A stretch of DNA of 64,000 nucleotides from Phycisphaerae bacterium (GCA_028285035.1 JANQQF010000128.1:1-64000), one strand, 5' to 3'. Positions 42,827 through 52,229 are shown, numbered from the stretch's first letter. Translations and numbers: made by a program. Notes: a model not told the origin generated them from the letters alone.

Positions 42827-44077
42827 ATGACTGTACAACCTAAAACAGCGTATGTTGATATTGTTGATCCTGATGTTTATGTTGATGGTGTTCCGCACGA
42901 CACCTTCAAGCAGTTGCGTGATGAAGATCCGGTCAGTTGGTGGGATGAGGCCGATGGCACGGGCTTTTGGTCGGTCACGCGCTATGCTGATCTGCTTGAG
43001 GTCAGCCATCAACCTGAAGTTTTCTCGAGCGCCAAGGGTATTCGGCTAGAGGATATGGATGATGACGAGCTTGAAGCTCGCAAGACGATGATGGAGATGG
43101 ACCGCCCAGAACACACCAACTATCGCCGACTGGTCCAGCCGCCATTCTTGCCTCGGGTAGTTAACACCTACGAAGAAAATCTGCGTGGCTTAGCCCGCGA
43201 GGTGATTGAGCAGGTGCAGGGCAAGCCCGAATTTGATTTTGTCACCGACATTGCTCGCCAATTGCCAATGCGAATGCTGGGCAAGATGCTGGGTGTGCCG
43301 GATGAGGATGGCCCCTGGCTGGTGGATCGCGGCGACGCATTGATCGGCAATACCGATCCCGAATTCACCGATTACCCCGTTGACAAAGTAGACACCACCG
43401 ATTTCCGCTTGATGCCCTTCCGCAGCCCCTACAGCTATGAACTATTCGAGTATGCAGCTAAGCAGGCCCAAGACCGCTACGCTAATCCCAAAGATGACCT
43501 GACGACAATGCTGCTCAGCCCCAAGCGGGATGGCGATCCCCTCTCTGAGCACGAATTCAAAAATTTCTTTGCCTTGCTGGTCGCCGCAGGCAATGACACC
43601 ACCCGCTATACAATGGCTTCTGGGATGCACGCCCTGTTAGAACATCAAGCGCAGTTAGCCGAACTGCGCGACAATCTGGACTTGATGCCCACCGCCGTTG
43701 AAGAGATGCTACGCTGGGGCAGCGTGACGATGCACTTCCGCCGTACTGCTTTGCAAGATTATGAGTTGAACGGCACCCAAATCAAGGTAGGCGACAAAAT
43801 CATTATCTGGTACATCTCCGCCGACTATGATGAACGTCAATTCCCCGAACCCTTCACCTTTGACATCAAACGGACTCCAAATGACCACGTCGCTTTTGGT
43901 CTGAAAAGTCCGCACAAATGTATCGGTGAGCATTTGGCTCGCTTGGAAATCAAAGTGGTCTTCGAGGAGCTTCTGCCTCGGCTGTCCAGCGTTGAGTTGG
44001 GTGGTCCCATCGAGCGACTGCGCTCAAACTTTATTGCTGGCATTAAGCACCTGCCGTTGAAAGTGACGTGGGTTTAA
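42827..44077 (+). CDS. cytochrome P450 (bacterial soluble type)
   Basis: This codes for 416 residues. The second of two adjacent ATGs was chosen (GGAG six bases upstream). Diagnostic motifs: I-helix AAGNDTT, K-helix EEMLR (ExxR), and heme loop FGLKSPHKCIGEHLARLE with Cys365 as heme ligand. The N-terminus has no membrane anchor. Substrate-binding residues cannot be read from sequence alone. It needs a ferredoxin and reductase, which are not in this window. Position after the MarR gene suggests oxidation of an aromatic substrate. Confidence 0.9.
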   Translation: MTVQPKTAYVDIVDPDVYVDGVPHDTFKQLRDEDPVSWWDEADGTGFWSVTRYADLLEVSHQPEVFSSAKGIRLEDMDDDELEARKTMMEMDRPEHTNYRRLVQPPFLPRVVNTYEENLRGLAREVIEQVQGKPEFDFVTDIARQLPMRMLGKMLGVPDEDGPWLVDRGDALIGNTDPEFTDYPVDKVDTTDFRLMPFRSPYSYELFEYAAKQAQDRYANPKDDLTTMLLSPKRDGDPLSEHEFKNFFALLVAAGNDTTRYTMASGMHALLEHQAQLAELRDNLDLMPTAVEEMLRWGSVTMHFRRTALQDYELNGTQIKVGDKIIIWYISADYDERQFPEPFTFDIKRTPNDHVAFGLKSPHKCIGEHLARLEIKVVFEELLPRLSSVELGGPIERLRSNFIAGIKHLPLKVTWV

Positions 44078-44167
44078 TTGGGAATAGAGATACACTACAG
44101 CGAGTTTGACCTTGTTGTAACTAGCAAATAACCAATTATGCGAATTGGCAATTGTTCCATTTTAGAG

Positions 44168-44246
44168 TGTCATGCCCGAATGGTTTTGTCGGGCATCCAC
44201 GGGGTAGCTAACGATGGACTCCCGCCAAAAGCATGCGGGAGTGACA
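44168..44246. repeat. MITE-like intergenic element, copy 2
   Basis: TGTCATGCCCG and GCGGGAGTGACA form inverted ends around two sub-hairpins (ATGCCCG..CGGGCAT and ACTCCCGC..GCGGGAGT). Base changes against copy 1 keep both sub-hairpins paired. It lacks the third hairpin. Confidence 0.7.
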
Positions 44247-44284
44247 TGAGCCACTCCATTTTTTTGAATACGCATAATCGGTTA

Positions 44285-44346
44285 AATAGTAATTGGTAAT
44301 TGTGTAAGCGCAGCGACAATTACTGTTTACCAATTACCAATTACTA
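44285..44346. repeat. inverted repeated-word hairpin (AATTGGTAATT)
   Basis: Words of the type AGTAATTGGTAATTG appear on the left arm and CCAATTACCAATTACT on the right, with TAAGCGCAGCGAC between them. The arm is itself a near-tandem of a 9-base word. It lies directly before the glutamine amidotransferase gene and reaches into its leader. Confidence 0.6.
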
Positions 44347-44361
44347 AAAATGGGAGCTTCA

Positions 44362-45072
44362 ATGAAAATCGGCATCTTAAACACCTGTACGCCCGAGGAA
44401 GAAATTGATTTCAACGCCAACGAATTTGAGAATATGCGGGATTTTCTGAATTTGACCGAAAACGATTTTGAACTGGTTGAATATCGAGTCACCGAGGGCG
44501 AATGGCCTGTGGCGAAAAATGAATGTGATGCTTATTTGATTACAGGCAGTCCCAAGGGAGTCTACGATCGCGAGGCGTGGATTGCCGAATTGGGCGAATT
44601 TATTCGGGCTTGTCATCAACAATCGATCAAGATGGTCGGTATCTGCTTTGGCCATCAAATCCTGGCCCATTCCCTGGGTGGACACGCCGAAAAATCGGAG
44701 AAGGGCTGGGGCATCGGCCTTAAACCGTTGGAAATCACCAGCCAACAGCCATTTATGAATCCCCCTTTGCCCCACGGCCATTTCTACTATTGCCACCAGG
44801 ATCAAGTGATGACCCTCCCCGAGGGGGCCAAACTTTTGGCTGGCAGTGAGTTCTGCCCGAACGGAATGTTCGTCATCGGCGATACAATCTTTGGTCTGCA
44901 AGCACATCCTGAATTTACCCGAGATGTGATGGATAAAACGATTGATTGGCTGGATGGTCGGGACATCGTGCCCAATCAAACACTAAGCGACGCTGAAGCT
45001 AGCGTCACCCAACGGGAAGCGGACAATGAAGTGATGTCCCAATGGATTGTTAATTTTATGGCGGGTTCGTAG
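44362..45072 (+). CDS. class I glutamine amidotransferase
   Basis: This codes for 236 residues; ATG was chosen because GGGAG is five bases upstream (an ATG four codons earlier has none). The class I amidotransferase triad is present: Cys95 in VGICFGHQ, His182 and Glu184 in LQAHPEF. It is a stand-alone enzyme like the GuaA-related or gamma-glutamyl-hydrolysing group. In a cluster for amine breakdown it may hydrolyse a gamma-glutamyl-amine or supply nitrogen transfer; which one is inferred only. It begins a plus-strand series that continues through the dioxygenase gene. Confidence 0.85.
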   Translation: MKIGILNTCTPEEEIDFNANEFENMRDFLNLTENDFELVEYRVTEGEWPVAKNECDAYLITGSPKGVYDREAWIAELGEFIRACHQQSIKMVGICFGHQILAHSLGGHAEKSEKGWGIGLKPLEITSQQPFMNPPLPHGHFYYCHQDQVMTLPEGAKLLAGSEFCPNGMFVIGDTIFGLQAHPEFTRDVMDKTIDWLDGRDIVPNQTLSDAEASVTQREADNEVMSQWIVNFMAGS

Positions 45073-45168
45073 GGGGTGTCGGGGTTATAGAGTTCATAGA
45101 GTTTTATTCGTTTTCAATCTAAAGTGGCGTATCAGATTTTACTAATCACTATCCACTAGGAGTTTTTA

Positions 45169-46644
45169 ATGGGCGAGATTACAATTGATGAGTTTACCAT
45201 CTCCACCGATCACTATATTGGTGGGGAGCGAATTGCCTCAGAGAAAACATTTACTGACATCAGCCCAATCGACGGGCGGGTGTTGGGCGAGATTTCGGCG
45301 GGTGGTCAAAAAGAGGTTGATTTGGCGGTGCAAGCAGCACAAGATGCCTTTCCCGCCTGGGCCGCACTCGGACCAGAGGGTCGCTTGCCCTATCTGGAAA
45401 AGCTGGCCCACATCATCGAAGAGCGGGTCGATGCCTTGGCGAAGGTTGAGACGACAGACAATGGTTCGTTGTATGAAGCCAGCCTGTTACGGGTAATGAA
45501 ACGAGGTGGGCACAACATCCACTGGTTTGCTGAGTATGCCGTTGAAAAACTCAAGGGCGATGCGTGGGACACGGTACATCGTAACGCCCACAATCGGGTG
45601 CGGTACGAACCCTCTGGTGTCGCCGCGATCATCACCCCCTGGAATGCTCCGTTTATGCTCTCTACCTGGAAAGTCGGACCAGCTCTGGCTGCGGGAAGCA
45701 CTGTTGTGCTCAAGCCGCCGGAGTGGGCACCGCTCACGTGTTCCCTATTGGCAGAGTTTGCCCACGAGGCGGGGCTGCCACCAGGCGTGTTCAATGTGGT
45801 GCAAGGTATCGGTGAAGAGGCAGGGGACGCCTTGGTCAAGCATCCGGGCGTTGCTCGTATCTCGTTCACTGGCTCGCCTGAAACAGCCCGGATTATTGGC
45901 CGAAATGCGGCCACAAACTTGACTCCAGTTAGCTTTGAGCTGGGTGGAAAGTCGCCGCTGGTTGTTTTTGCTGATGCCGATAAAGATTTGGCCTTGGAAA
46001 ATATGATCGAGCAGTATGACAACTGTGGGCAGGTCTGTTTGGCTGGAACTCGAATTTTGGTTGAAGAGTCGATTGCCGATGAGATGATGGCCCGAATGAA
46101 GGATGCGGCGGCGAAGTTGAACGTCGGTAATCCGATGGACTTTGAAACAAACGTCGGTCCCTTGATCCACCCCGAGCATTTTAAAAAGGTGGATGGGATG
46201 GTCAAACAGGCCGTCAAGGATGGAGCAACCTTGGTCTACGGTGGTCAGCCTCACGCCGAATTAGGCGGCACGTTTTATGAGCCAACCCTCTTCACTGATG
46301 TCGATGAAAGTAGCGACCTGTGGCAAAAAGAGGTCTTTGGCCCGGTGCTCGTCTTTGACACCTTTAAGGATGAAGCCGAGGCCATCCGCAAAGCGAATGC
46401 CACTGATTACGGTCTCGCCGCAATCATCTTTACCCAGGATGAAGCCAAAGCCGATCGCGTGTCCGCCCAAATCAGTGCGGGATTGGTCTGGGTCAACTGC
46501 TTCTATGTCCGTGACTTGGCCCAGCCGTTTGGCGGGAATAAAAATTCCGGTATCGGTCGTGAGGGCGGTATCTGGAGCTTTGATTTCTTTTGTGACTTGA
46601 AGAATGTGGCGCATCGCCACGGGACGTTTGCTTCGAGTTCGTAG
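45169..46644 (+). CDS. aldehyde dehydrogenase, HpaE-like
   Basis: This codes for 491 residues, with AGGAG six bases before ATG. Aldehyde dehydrogenase landmarks: PWNAPFMLSTWK (cofactor Asn), FTGSPETARII, catalytic Glu257 in SFELGGKSP and catalytic Cys290 in GQVCLAGTR. The C-terminal FYVRDLAQPFGGNKNSGIGR is typical of 5-carboxymethyl-2-hydroxymuconate semialdehyde and 2-hydroxymuconate semialdehyde dehydrogenases. It would oxidise the ring-cleavage product of the extradiol dioxygenase encoded downstream, or an aryl-acetaldehyde. The subfamily call rests on the tail motif and context. Confidence 0.85.
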   Translation: MGEITIDEFTISTDHYIGGERIASEKTFTDISPIDGRVLGEISAGGQKEVDLAVQAAQDAFPAWAALGPEGRLPYLEKLAHIIEERVDALAKVETTDNGSLYEASLLRVMKRGGHNIHWFAEYAVEKLKGDAWDTVHRNAHNRVRYEPSGVAAIITPWNAPFMLSTWKVGPALAAGSTVVLKPPEWAPLTCSLLAEFAHEAGLPPGVFNVVQGIGEEAGDALVKHPGVARISFTGSPETARIIGRNAATNLTPVSFELGGKSPLVVFADADKDLALENMIEQYDNCGQVCLAGTRILVEESIADEMMARMKDAAAKLNVGNPMDFETNVGPLIHPEHFKKVDGMVKQAVKDGATLVYGGQPHAELGGTFYEPTLFTDVDESSDLWQKEVFGPVLVFDTFKDEAEAIRKANATDYGLAAIIFTQDEAKADRVSAQISAGLVWVNCFYVRDLAQPFGGNKNSGIGREGGIWSFDFFCDLKNVAHRHGTFASSS

Positions 46645-46671
46645 AGTTAATTGCTGATTGAGGAGAGCATT

Positions 46672-47781
46672 TTGACAACGGGATTTGTTTGGCACGAACG
46701 TTACATGTGGCACGATACAGGCTCGCAGGTGAACTATCTACCCGCTGGGGGAATGACTGCGCTGCAGCCTCTAATTCACGTAGAAAATCCCGAAACCAAG
46801 CGTCGTCTGAAAAATTTGCTTGATGTCTTGGGTGTCACCGAGCAACTCACCCCAATCAAGCCTCAGATGGCGACCGAGGCAGAACTCACGCGGTTCCACA
46901 CTGCAACGTATGTGGCTCAGATCAAGGAAATGAGCGACAACGGTGGGGGGGATGCTGGGATATTGTCACCGTTTGCAGCGGGTGGTTATGAAATCGCTTG
47001 CCTAGCCGTGGGCGGGGCCATCGCTTTGGTTGAAGCGGTGGTCACTGGTGACGTGGACAACGGCTATGCTCTGGTTCGCCCGCCTGGACATCACGCAATT
47101 GCGGATAAAGGAATGGGTTTTTGCATCTTTGGTCATACCGCGTTGTCGGCGATGCACGCTCGGCAAGCCTTGGGTGTCGCCAAAGTGGCCATCGTAGATT
47201 GGGATGTTCATCACGGCAATGGTACTCAAGCCGCTTTTTACGACGATCCGACGGTGCTGACGATTTCGCTCCACCAAACCAACTGTTTCCCGCCAAGATC
47301 TGGCTCGACGGATGACAATGGCGAGGGGGCTGGGGTCGGGACTAATATCAATGTCAATATGCCGCCAGGGTGCGGGCACGCTGCCTATCTTTATGCCTTG
47401 GAAAATGTGGTTGTGCCAGCCCTAAAACGCTTTGAGCCCGATTTGATTTTGGTTGCCTCTGGCTACGATGCCGGGGGAATGGATCCCTTATCTCGGACAC
47501 TTGCCTACGGAAGTACATTTGGAATAATGATGCGCCAGGTTAAGGCTGTGGCAGATGAATTATGTGGCGGTAAGGTTGCCGTGATGCACGAGGGTGGCTA
47601 CTCCGCCGCACACGTGCCGTTTTGCGGTCTGGCCGTGATAGAAGAGTTGGCTGGGATTGATAGTGGAGTTGTTGATCCATTTGAGCGAGATTTGGCCAGT
47701 ATGGGTGGGGATCAGCTACTGCCACATCATATCGAATCAATCGACGAAGCTACTGCGCTGATCGAGAAAATTCCGGCGTAG
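46672..47781 (+). CDS. class II histone deacetylase-like amidohydrolase
   Basis: This codes for 369 residues with a TTG start and AGGAG six bases upstream (LTTGFVWHERYMWHDTG). Zinc-hydrolase motifs of the HDAC/AcuC/acetylpolyamine amidohydrolase fold: YALVRPPGHHA, VDWDVHHGNGT (Asp and His ligands), SGYDAGGMDPL and HEGGY. Bacterial members remove acetyl or other acyl groups from amines. In this cluster it may free an N-acyl aromatic amine. No HDAC-type substrate can be deduced from sequence. Confidence 0.85.
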   Translation: MTTGFVWHERYMWHDTGSQVNYLPAGGMTALQPLIHVENPETKRRLKNLLDVLGVTEQLTPIKPQMATEAELTRFHTATYVAQIKEMSDNGGGDAGILSPFAAGGYEIACLAVGGAIALVEAVVTGDVDNGYALVRPPGHHAIADKGMGFCIFGHTALSAMHARQALGVAKVAIVDWDVHHGNGTQAAFYDDPTVLTISLHQTNCFPPRSGSTDDNGEGAGVGTNINVNMPPGCGHAAYLYALENVVVPALKRFEPDLILVASGYDAGGMDPLSRTLAYGSTFGIMMRQVKAVADELCGGKVAVMHEGGYSAAHVPFCGLAVIEELAGIDSGVVDPFERDLASMGGDQLLPHHIESIDEATALIEKIPA

Positions 47782-47848
47782 TGATTTTAGGAATCCGAAA
47801 ATGCACGTTCGGATTCCTATTTTGAACACTATTTTGACAGGAGCAATT

Positions 47849-48655
47849 ATGTCCTTAAAAGGATACACTTTTCCACTCTCGCCAGACGGGCGAGCGAGTA
47901 TTGTCCCACCCCCACCGTGGCACTATTCGGCCGATTTTATTTTGATCGAATATCGCACCAATCCCGATAATGTCATTGCCCTGCTTCCCCCAGAGTTAGA
48001 ACCAGCCGATGATCCAGGGGCCTGTGCGGTTCTTTTTGCCGATTGGCAGAGTTGTTCGGATGATCTGCATGAGTTGGTTGATCCGGTGCAGTCGCAATAC
48101 AAAGAGATGCTGATTGTGGTCGGGTGTAAATACCAAGGCCAGCCGGCTAGTCGCTGTGTCTACATCTGGGTTGACAAAGATTTTGCGATGTATCGGGGCT
48201 ATATTCAGGGCTTCCCTAAGAAACTGGGCCAAATTCATATGACTCGTACCTTCGCCGTGGGTAAGGCCACCCCACAGTTGGCCCCTGGTGGTAAATTTGG
48301 GGCAACCTGTAGCGCCAACGGTCGCTCGATTGCGCGAGGGACGGTGACCCTGAGTGAAATTTCTAAAACGGGACCGACGGTCAATGACCCGCCGATGTAT
48401 AACACCCGTCACTTCCCGGCCTACGACGGCCTGCGCCCTGATGTCTTCGAACTCGTCAAAGCGCAAAGCTATGATCGCTCTGCCACGGAAATTTGGGAAG
48501 GGGACGCGGAGTTGAAGTTCTATGAGGACACGTTGGAAGATTTGCAAGCGATTGCCCCGCTTGAGGTGACAAAAGGCTTTCGTTTTTCGTTCGCCTATTC
48601 GGTGAATGGCGGGCCTGTGATTGCTCAACACGACAAGGAGTTACTAACAAAATGA
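47849..48655 (+). CDS. acetoacetate decarboxylase-family protein
   Basis: This codes for 268 residues; ATG was chosen for AGGAG five bases upstream (MSLKGYTFPLSPDGRAS). The family pattern includes LLPPELEPADDPG, the YIQGFPKKLGQIHMTR block that holds the Schiff-base lysine, and FRFSFAYSVNGGP. Family members decarboxylate or dehydrate small keto acids. Here it could process a keto acid from ring cleavage. Its stop overlaps the next gene as ATGA, indicating coupled translation. Confidence 0.8.
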   Translation: MSLKGYTFPLSPDGRASIVPPPPWHYSADFILIEYRTNPDNVIALLPPELEPADDPGACAVLFADWQSCSDDLHELVDPVQSQYKEMLIVVGCKYQGQPASRCVYIWVDKDFAMYRGYIQGFPKKLGQIHMTRTFAVGKATPQLAPGGKFGATCSANGRSIARGTVTLSEISKTGPTVNDPPMYNTRHFPAYDGLRPDVFELVKAQSYDRSATEIWEGDAELKFYEDTLEDLQAIAPLEVTKGFRFSFAYSVNGGPVIAQHDKELLTK

Positions 48656-49506
48656 AGCACGCCAGAATAATGCACAACGACCAGCCTGTATGGGGTGTGG
48701 TCGAAGGGGATCAGATCAAATTAGAGGGTGGCGCGAGTGTTAGCCTCAATGAGGCCAACTACTTGCCCGTCACCGAGCCGAGCAAGGTGCTGGCCCCCCA
48801 TTTAACCTACAAAAGCCGCTGTGTCGAGTACAAAATGACCACCATCCCCCCGGAGCCGCACTTCTTTATGATGCCTCCGACGGCGGTGTCGCAACATAAA
48901 GCCACCGTGTCACGGCCAAAAGGGACCCAATTTCTCAACTATGAGGGTGAAATTGCGGTGGTCATCGGTAAGCAGTGCAAAAACATCACGGTTGAGGAAG
49001 CCCTCGATTATGTCAAAGGCTACACTATCGCCAATGATTTTGGTTTGCACGATCTCCGTCATTTGGATCGTGGTGCGATGACCCGTGTCAAAGGCATCGA
49101 CGGCTACTGCCCGATTGGGCCGTTCTTGGTCGATACCGCTGATCTCGATCAAAATGATCTGACCCTGCGTACCTACGTTAACGGCGAGGTCGTACAAGAG
49201 ACCCACACAGGCGATGACCTGATGTTCTCCATTGCCTACCAGGTGGCCGATCTTGCCCGCTTTTTCACCCTCCTGCCCGGTGATTTAATCCTGACCGGCA
49301 CCCCTGCCAATTCACGGCCTGTTCAGGTTGGTGACCTGGTCGAGGTTGAAGTCAGCGGTATTGGGCGATTGCAGAATACGGTGGTTGAAATGGATTACGA
49401 ACCCGTCAAGGTTGGCTTTCAGCCTCAAGTGAGTGCGGCCACACTGCACGTGGCCTTGGCGATGCCGGAAGATGAAGCAGAGAAACAAGCAGAGCAGTAC
49501 AAGTAG
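48652..49506 (+). CDS. fumarylacetoacetate hydrolase-family, HpaG-like
   Basis: This codes for 284 residues starting MKHARIMHNDQPVWGVVEGD. The FAH fold is clear: LNYEGEIAVVIGK (metal Glu residues), YTIANDFGLHDLRH, DGYCPIGPFLV, RTYVNGEVVQ and LLPGDLILTGTPA. This family includes HpaG, the isomerase/decarboxylase of the homoprotocatechuate meta-pathway, and related hydratases. Pairing with HpaE-like and extradiol dioxygenase genes supports that role. The ATGA overlap with the preceding gene points to one operon. Confidence 0.85.
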   Translation: MKHARIMHNDQPVWGVVEGDQIKLEGGASVSLNEANYLPVTEPSKVLAPHLTYKSRCVEYKMTTIPPEPHFFMMPPTAVSQHKATVSRPKGTQFLNYEGEIAVVIGKQCKNITVEEALDYVKGYTIANDFGLHDLRHLDRGAMTRVKGIDGYCPIGPFLVDTADLDQNDLTLRTYVNGEVVQETHTGDDLMFSIAYQVADLARFFTLLPGDLILTGTPANSRPVQVGDLVEVEVSGIGRLQNTVVEMDYEPVKVGFQPQVSAATLHVALAMPEDEAEKQAEQYK

Positions 49507-49509
49507 ATG

Positions 49510-49559
49510 CGTGATACGTGATGCGTGAATTTTGTTACCCGTCACGTATCACGTATTAC
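49510..49559. repeat. inverted repeated-word hairpin (GTGATACGTGATG)
   Basis: Left arm GTGATACGTGATGCGTGA and right arm TCACGTATCACGTATTAC pair around a short loop. The arm repeats the word ACGTGAT. Related hairpins occur near 59.2 kb and, in part, inside the Rhs frame. Confidence 0.65.
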
Positions 49560-49576
49560 CCTTGAGGTAAACAGTT

Positions 49577-50503
49577 ATGACACAAAAACTATGTATGAAC
49601 CTCCACCACGCCTCGATTTTTGTTGCCGATGTGGAAGAGGCGTTTCATCGCTATGAAATGTTGTTGGGACTGCACGGCGAATTGATCGATGATTACGCCA
49701 TTATGCGCTGTATGCACGAAGATTATTGTTTGGTGCTGCGTCCCGCTGGAGATCGCAAGCCGGAAATCGAATATGTGGCCTATGAGTTGGAGCCCGGCTT
49801 GACCTTGGCTGAGGCTGAAGCGGAAGTTGAGCGGCGAGGTGAGACCGCCGCAGAAATTGAGGTGCCAATTCGAGGGAGCGGCCTACGCCTGAATGACTGC
49901 GATGGCAACGGGGTGGTCTTGGTCGAGCGTGTTCGTCCATCCGATGCCCGTCCACCGATAATGATTGAGACGCAAACTCTACGCGGCTACCATCCGCGAC
50001 GTTTGGGCCACGTTAACTATCTGACAGCCGATACCCCACGCATCTTTAAATGGTACAACGAAATTCTTGGTTTCAAACTGACCGACTGGATTGGCGATGG
50101 GGCTGTCTGGATGCACATCGACTCACGGCATCACGTGCTGGCTTTGCTGGATAAGGGGTACAACCACATTCATCACCTAGCCTTTGAGTTCGTCGATTTT
50201 GGTGAGATGCGGCAATGTCTCGATCATATCGGAAAACACGGTCGCTACGTCTCCTGGGGACCAGTTCGTCACGGGATGGCCCAAAATCTGGCCACCTATT
50301 GGCGGATGTGGGAAGAGGAGCACTTTATCGAGATTTACTCCGATATGCAGGTGCTAGATGCGGATCATGAACCCGTGGTTCACCCTGACGACCCGTATGC
50401 GTCGAACACTTGGGGTATTTTGCCCCCGCGTAGCTACTTCCAATTTGGGGAAGAGGTGGTCCGCAAAGAGAAGGAACAATTGCACGCGATGGTGGTCGTT
50501 TAG
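49577..50503 (+). CDS. extradiol ring-cleavage dioxygenase (VOC, HpaD-like)
   Basis: This codes for 308 residues with two vicinal-oxygen-chelate halves. The metal site is in the second half: His145 in LGHVNYLT, His199/200 in HIHHLAFE and Glu252 in FIEIYSD. This is the type I extradiol arrangement found in homoprotocatechuate 2,3-dioxygenases. Chain length (308) is a little short for HpaD of that type. A catechol with an acetate side chain is the likely substrate given the HpaE-like and HpaG-like neighbours. Confidence 0.85.
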   Translation: MTQKLCMNLHHASIFVADVEEAFHRYEMLLGLHGELIDDYAIMRCMHEDYCLVLRPAGDRKPEIEYVAYELEPGLTLAEAEAEVERRGETAAEIEVPIRGSGLRLNDCDGNGVVLVERVRPSDARPPIMIETQTLRGYHPRRLGHVNYLTADTPRIFKWYNEILGFKLTDWIGDGAVWMHIDSRHHVLALLDKGYNHIHHLAFEFVDFGEMRQCLDHIGKHGRYVSWGPVRHGMAQNLATYWRMWEEEHFIEIYSDMQVLDADHEPVVHPDDPYASNTWGILPPRSYFQFGEEVVRKEKEQLHAMVVV

Positions 50504-50567
50504 TGAGCGGTCAACTGCCACGGCGATTGACAAAAAGACATTTGCCTGTGAACACACTTTATAGTAG

Positions 50568-50588
50568 TCTACTAAACTGTTTAGTAGA
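50568..50588. promoter_or_regulatory. operator palindrome TCTACTAAACTGTTTAGTAGA
   Basis: This is a perfect dyad of two 10-base arms around a central T, ending 30 bases before the decarboxylase start. A possible -10 box TATAGT (50560-50565) lies just upstream, so a bound repressor would block transcription. The 17-base core recurs before the NicX-like gene with one central base changed. Size and symmetry suggest a TetR-type dimer; no TetR gene is in the window. Confidence 0.7.
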
Positions 50589-50618
50589 TGACTTGTCTTA
50601 TTTCAATGGGGAATAATA

Positions 50619-52022
50619 ATGACACCGGATGAGTTTCGAGCTATTGGTCATCAACTGATCGATTGGATCGCGGATTATCGCGAAAACATTGCCGAGTATC
50701 CTGTGATGTCGGCAGCCTCACCGGGCGATGTTCGGGCCAAGTTGCCCGAAGCGCCACCTCAGCAGGCTGAGGACTTTACTTCCATTATTACTGATTTGAA
50801 TGAAACGATTTTACCGGGGATGACTCATTGGAATCACCCCCGGTATTTCGCATATTTTCCGGCGAATGCCAGTTTGTCTTCAGTGCTGGGCGATCTGCTT
50901 AGTACTGGCTTTGGGGTGATCGGCCTCAATTGGCAAGCTAGTCCCGCTTTGACTGAGTTGGAAGAGGTAGTCGCGGAGTGGATGCGCCAAATGCTCAGTT
51001 TGTCCGATGCTTGGAGTGGGGTGATTCAGGATACGGCCTCGACCACCACCTTGGTGGCCCTGATGTGTGCGCGGGAGTGGGCGACGGATCATGGCCAAAC
51101 CCGAGGCGGCTTGCAAGCTGCGCAAAAGCCCTTGGTGGTTTATACCTCGACCCAGAGCCACAGCTCGGTACAAAAGGCGGCGTTGTTGGCTGGCTTTGGG
51201 CTAGACCACTTGCGGGTGATCGAGACAGATGATGAATTTGCCCTGCGGGTTGATCTGTTAGAGCAGGCCATTGAGGCCGATTTGGCGCAAGGCCTGCACC
51301 CGTGTGCGGTGGTTGCCACGGTTGGCACAACGGGGACAACAGCCATCGACCCAATTGAAGCGATTGCCAAGTTGACTCAAGCGCATAATATGTGGCTGCA
51401 CGTTGATACCGCAATGGCAGGCTCGGCGATGATCCTGCCGGAGTGTCGCTGGATGTGGCAGGGTATTGAGCAGGCCGACTCGCTGGTGCTTAATCCACAC
51501 AAGTGGCTTGGGGTTGCTTTCGACTGCTCGTTGTATTACGTGCGTAACCCAGAACATCTCATTCGGGTGATGTCCACCAACCCTAGCTATTTGCAGACCT
51601 CGGCGGATGATACTGCCAAGAATTTTCGAGATTGGGGCATTCCTTTGGGCCGTCGTTTCCGGTCCCTCAAGTTGTGGTGTCTCATTCGAGACGAGGGGGT
51701 GAGTGGCTTGCAGCAAAGATTACGGCGTGATTTAGCCAACGCCCAATGGCTAAAAGAGCAGGTCGAAGCCCATTCTGAATGGGAACTTATGGCCCCTGTT
51801 CATTTACAAACGGTCTGCCTCCGCCATCGGCCACCTGGAATGGCTGATCACGAACTTGATGAGTATACTCAGGCTTGGCCCCAACGTTTAAATCAAAGTG
51901 GGGATTATTTTGTCACCCCAGCTAAAGTCAAAGGACAATGGATCGTCCGTATTTCGATTGGATCTGAACCGACAGAGTTAGTGGATGTTCAGCAATTGTG
52001 GGATCGACTGCAGGAATTGTAA
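50619..52022 (+). CDS. aromatic-L-amino-acid decarboxylase (PLP)
   Basis: This codes for 467 residues starting MTPDEFRAIGHQLIDWIADY. Group II PLP decarboxylase motifs: NHPRYFAYFPANAS, QDTASTTTLVAL, HVDTAMAGSAMI and the PLP-lysine block LNPHKWLGV (Lys295). The family acts on DOPA, 5-hydroxytryptophan, tyrosine, phenylalanine or tryptophan. Residues that set the substrate cannot be judged with confidence. With an amine oxidase and an HpaD/E/G-like set nearby, L-DOPA or tyrosine is the likely substrate. Confidence 0.88.
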   Translation: MTPDEFRAIGHQLIDWIADYRENIAEYPVMSAASPGDVRAKLPEAPPQQAEDFTSIITDLNETILPGMTHWNHPRYFAYFPANASLSSVLGDLLSTGFGVIGLNWQASPALTELEEVVAEWMRQMLSLSDAWSGVIQDTASTTTLVALMCAREWATDHGQTRGGLQAAQKPLVVYTSTQSHSSVQKAALLAGFGLDHLRVIETDDEFALRVDLLEQAIEADLAQGLHPCAVVATVGTTGTTAIDPIEAIAKLTQAHNMWLHVDTAMAGSAMILPECRWMWQGIEQADSLVLNPHKWLGVAFDCSLYYVRNPEHLIRVMSTNPSYLQTSADDTAKNFRDWGIPLGRRFRSLKLWCLIRDEGVSGLQQRLRRDLANAQWLKEQVEAHSEWELMAPVHLQTVCLRHRPPGMADHELDEYTQAWPQRLNQSGDYFVTPAKVKGQWIVRISIGSEPTELVDVQQLWDRLQEL

Positions 52023-52040
52023 CTAGAGCATGGACTCTCT

Positions 52041-52104
52041 TGTGACAATGCTTTGCGATGTCACATATTTGGTGACTCCGCGCCAACGCAGAGCCTTGGA
52101 GTCA
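52041..52104. repeat. paired intergenic hairpins (TCTGCG-loop family)
   Basis: Two hairpins follow the decarboxylase gene: TGTGACA ..ATGCTTTGCGA.. TGTCACA (52041-52065) and TGACTCC ... GGAGTCA (52073-52104). The second, read on the minus strand, contains GGCTCTGCGTTGG. It has the same layout as the pair near 41.8 kb. Confidence 0.65.
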
Positions 52105-52229
52105 GAATCGGTAAACGAGTTTTCATTTACAAGTAGCATCGGAGCCAGAGAGATCACCCCATCCCCCACGCGGCCGGGAGAGCATCTCTTTTACTCATAT
52201 TTAATAAAGAATAGTATTTAGGAGGAAAA

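Noticed and set aside
45390..46217. Minus-strand frame of 275 codons opposite the aldehyde dehydrogenase
   Set aside because: The plus-strand frame has full catalytic motifs; this is a codon-bias shadow.
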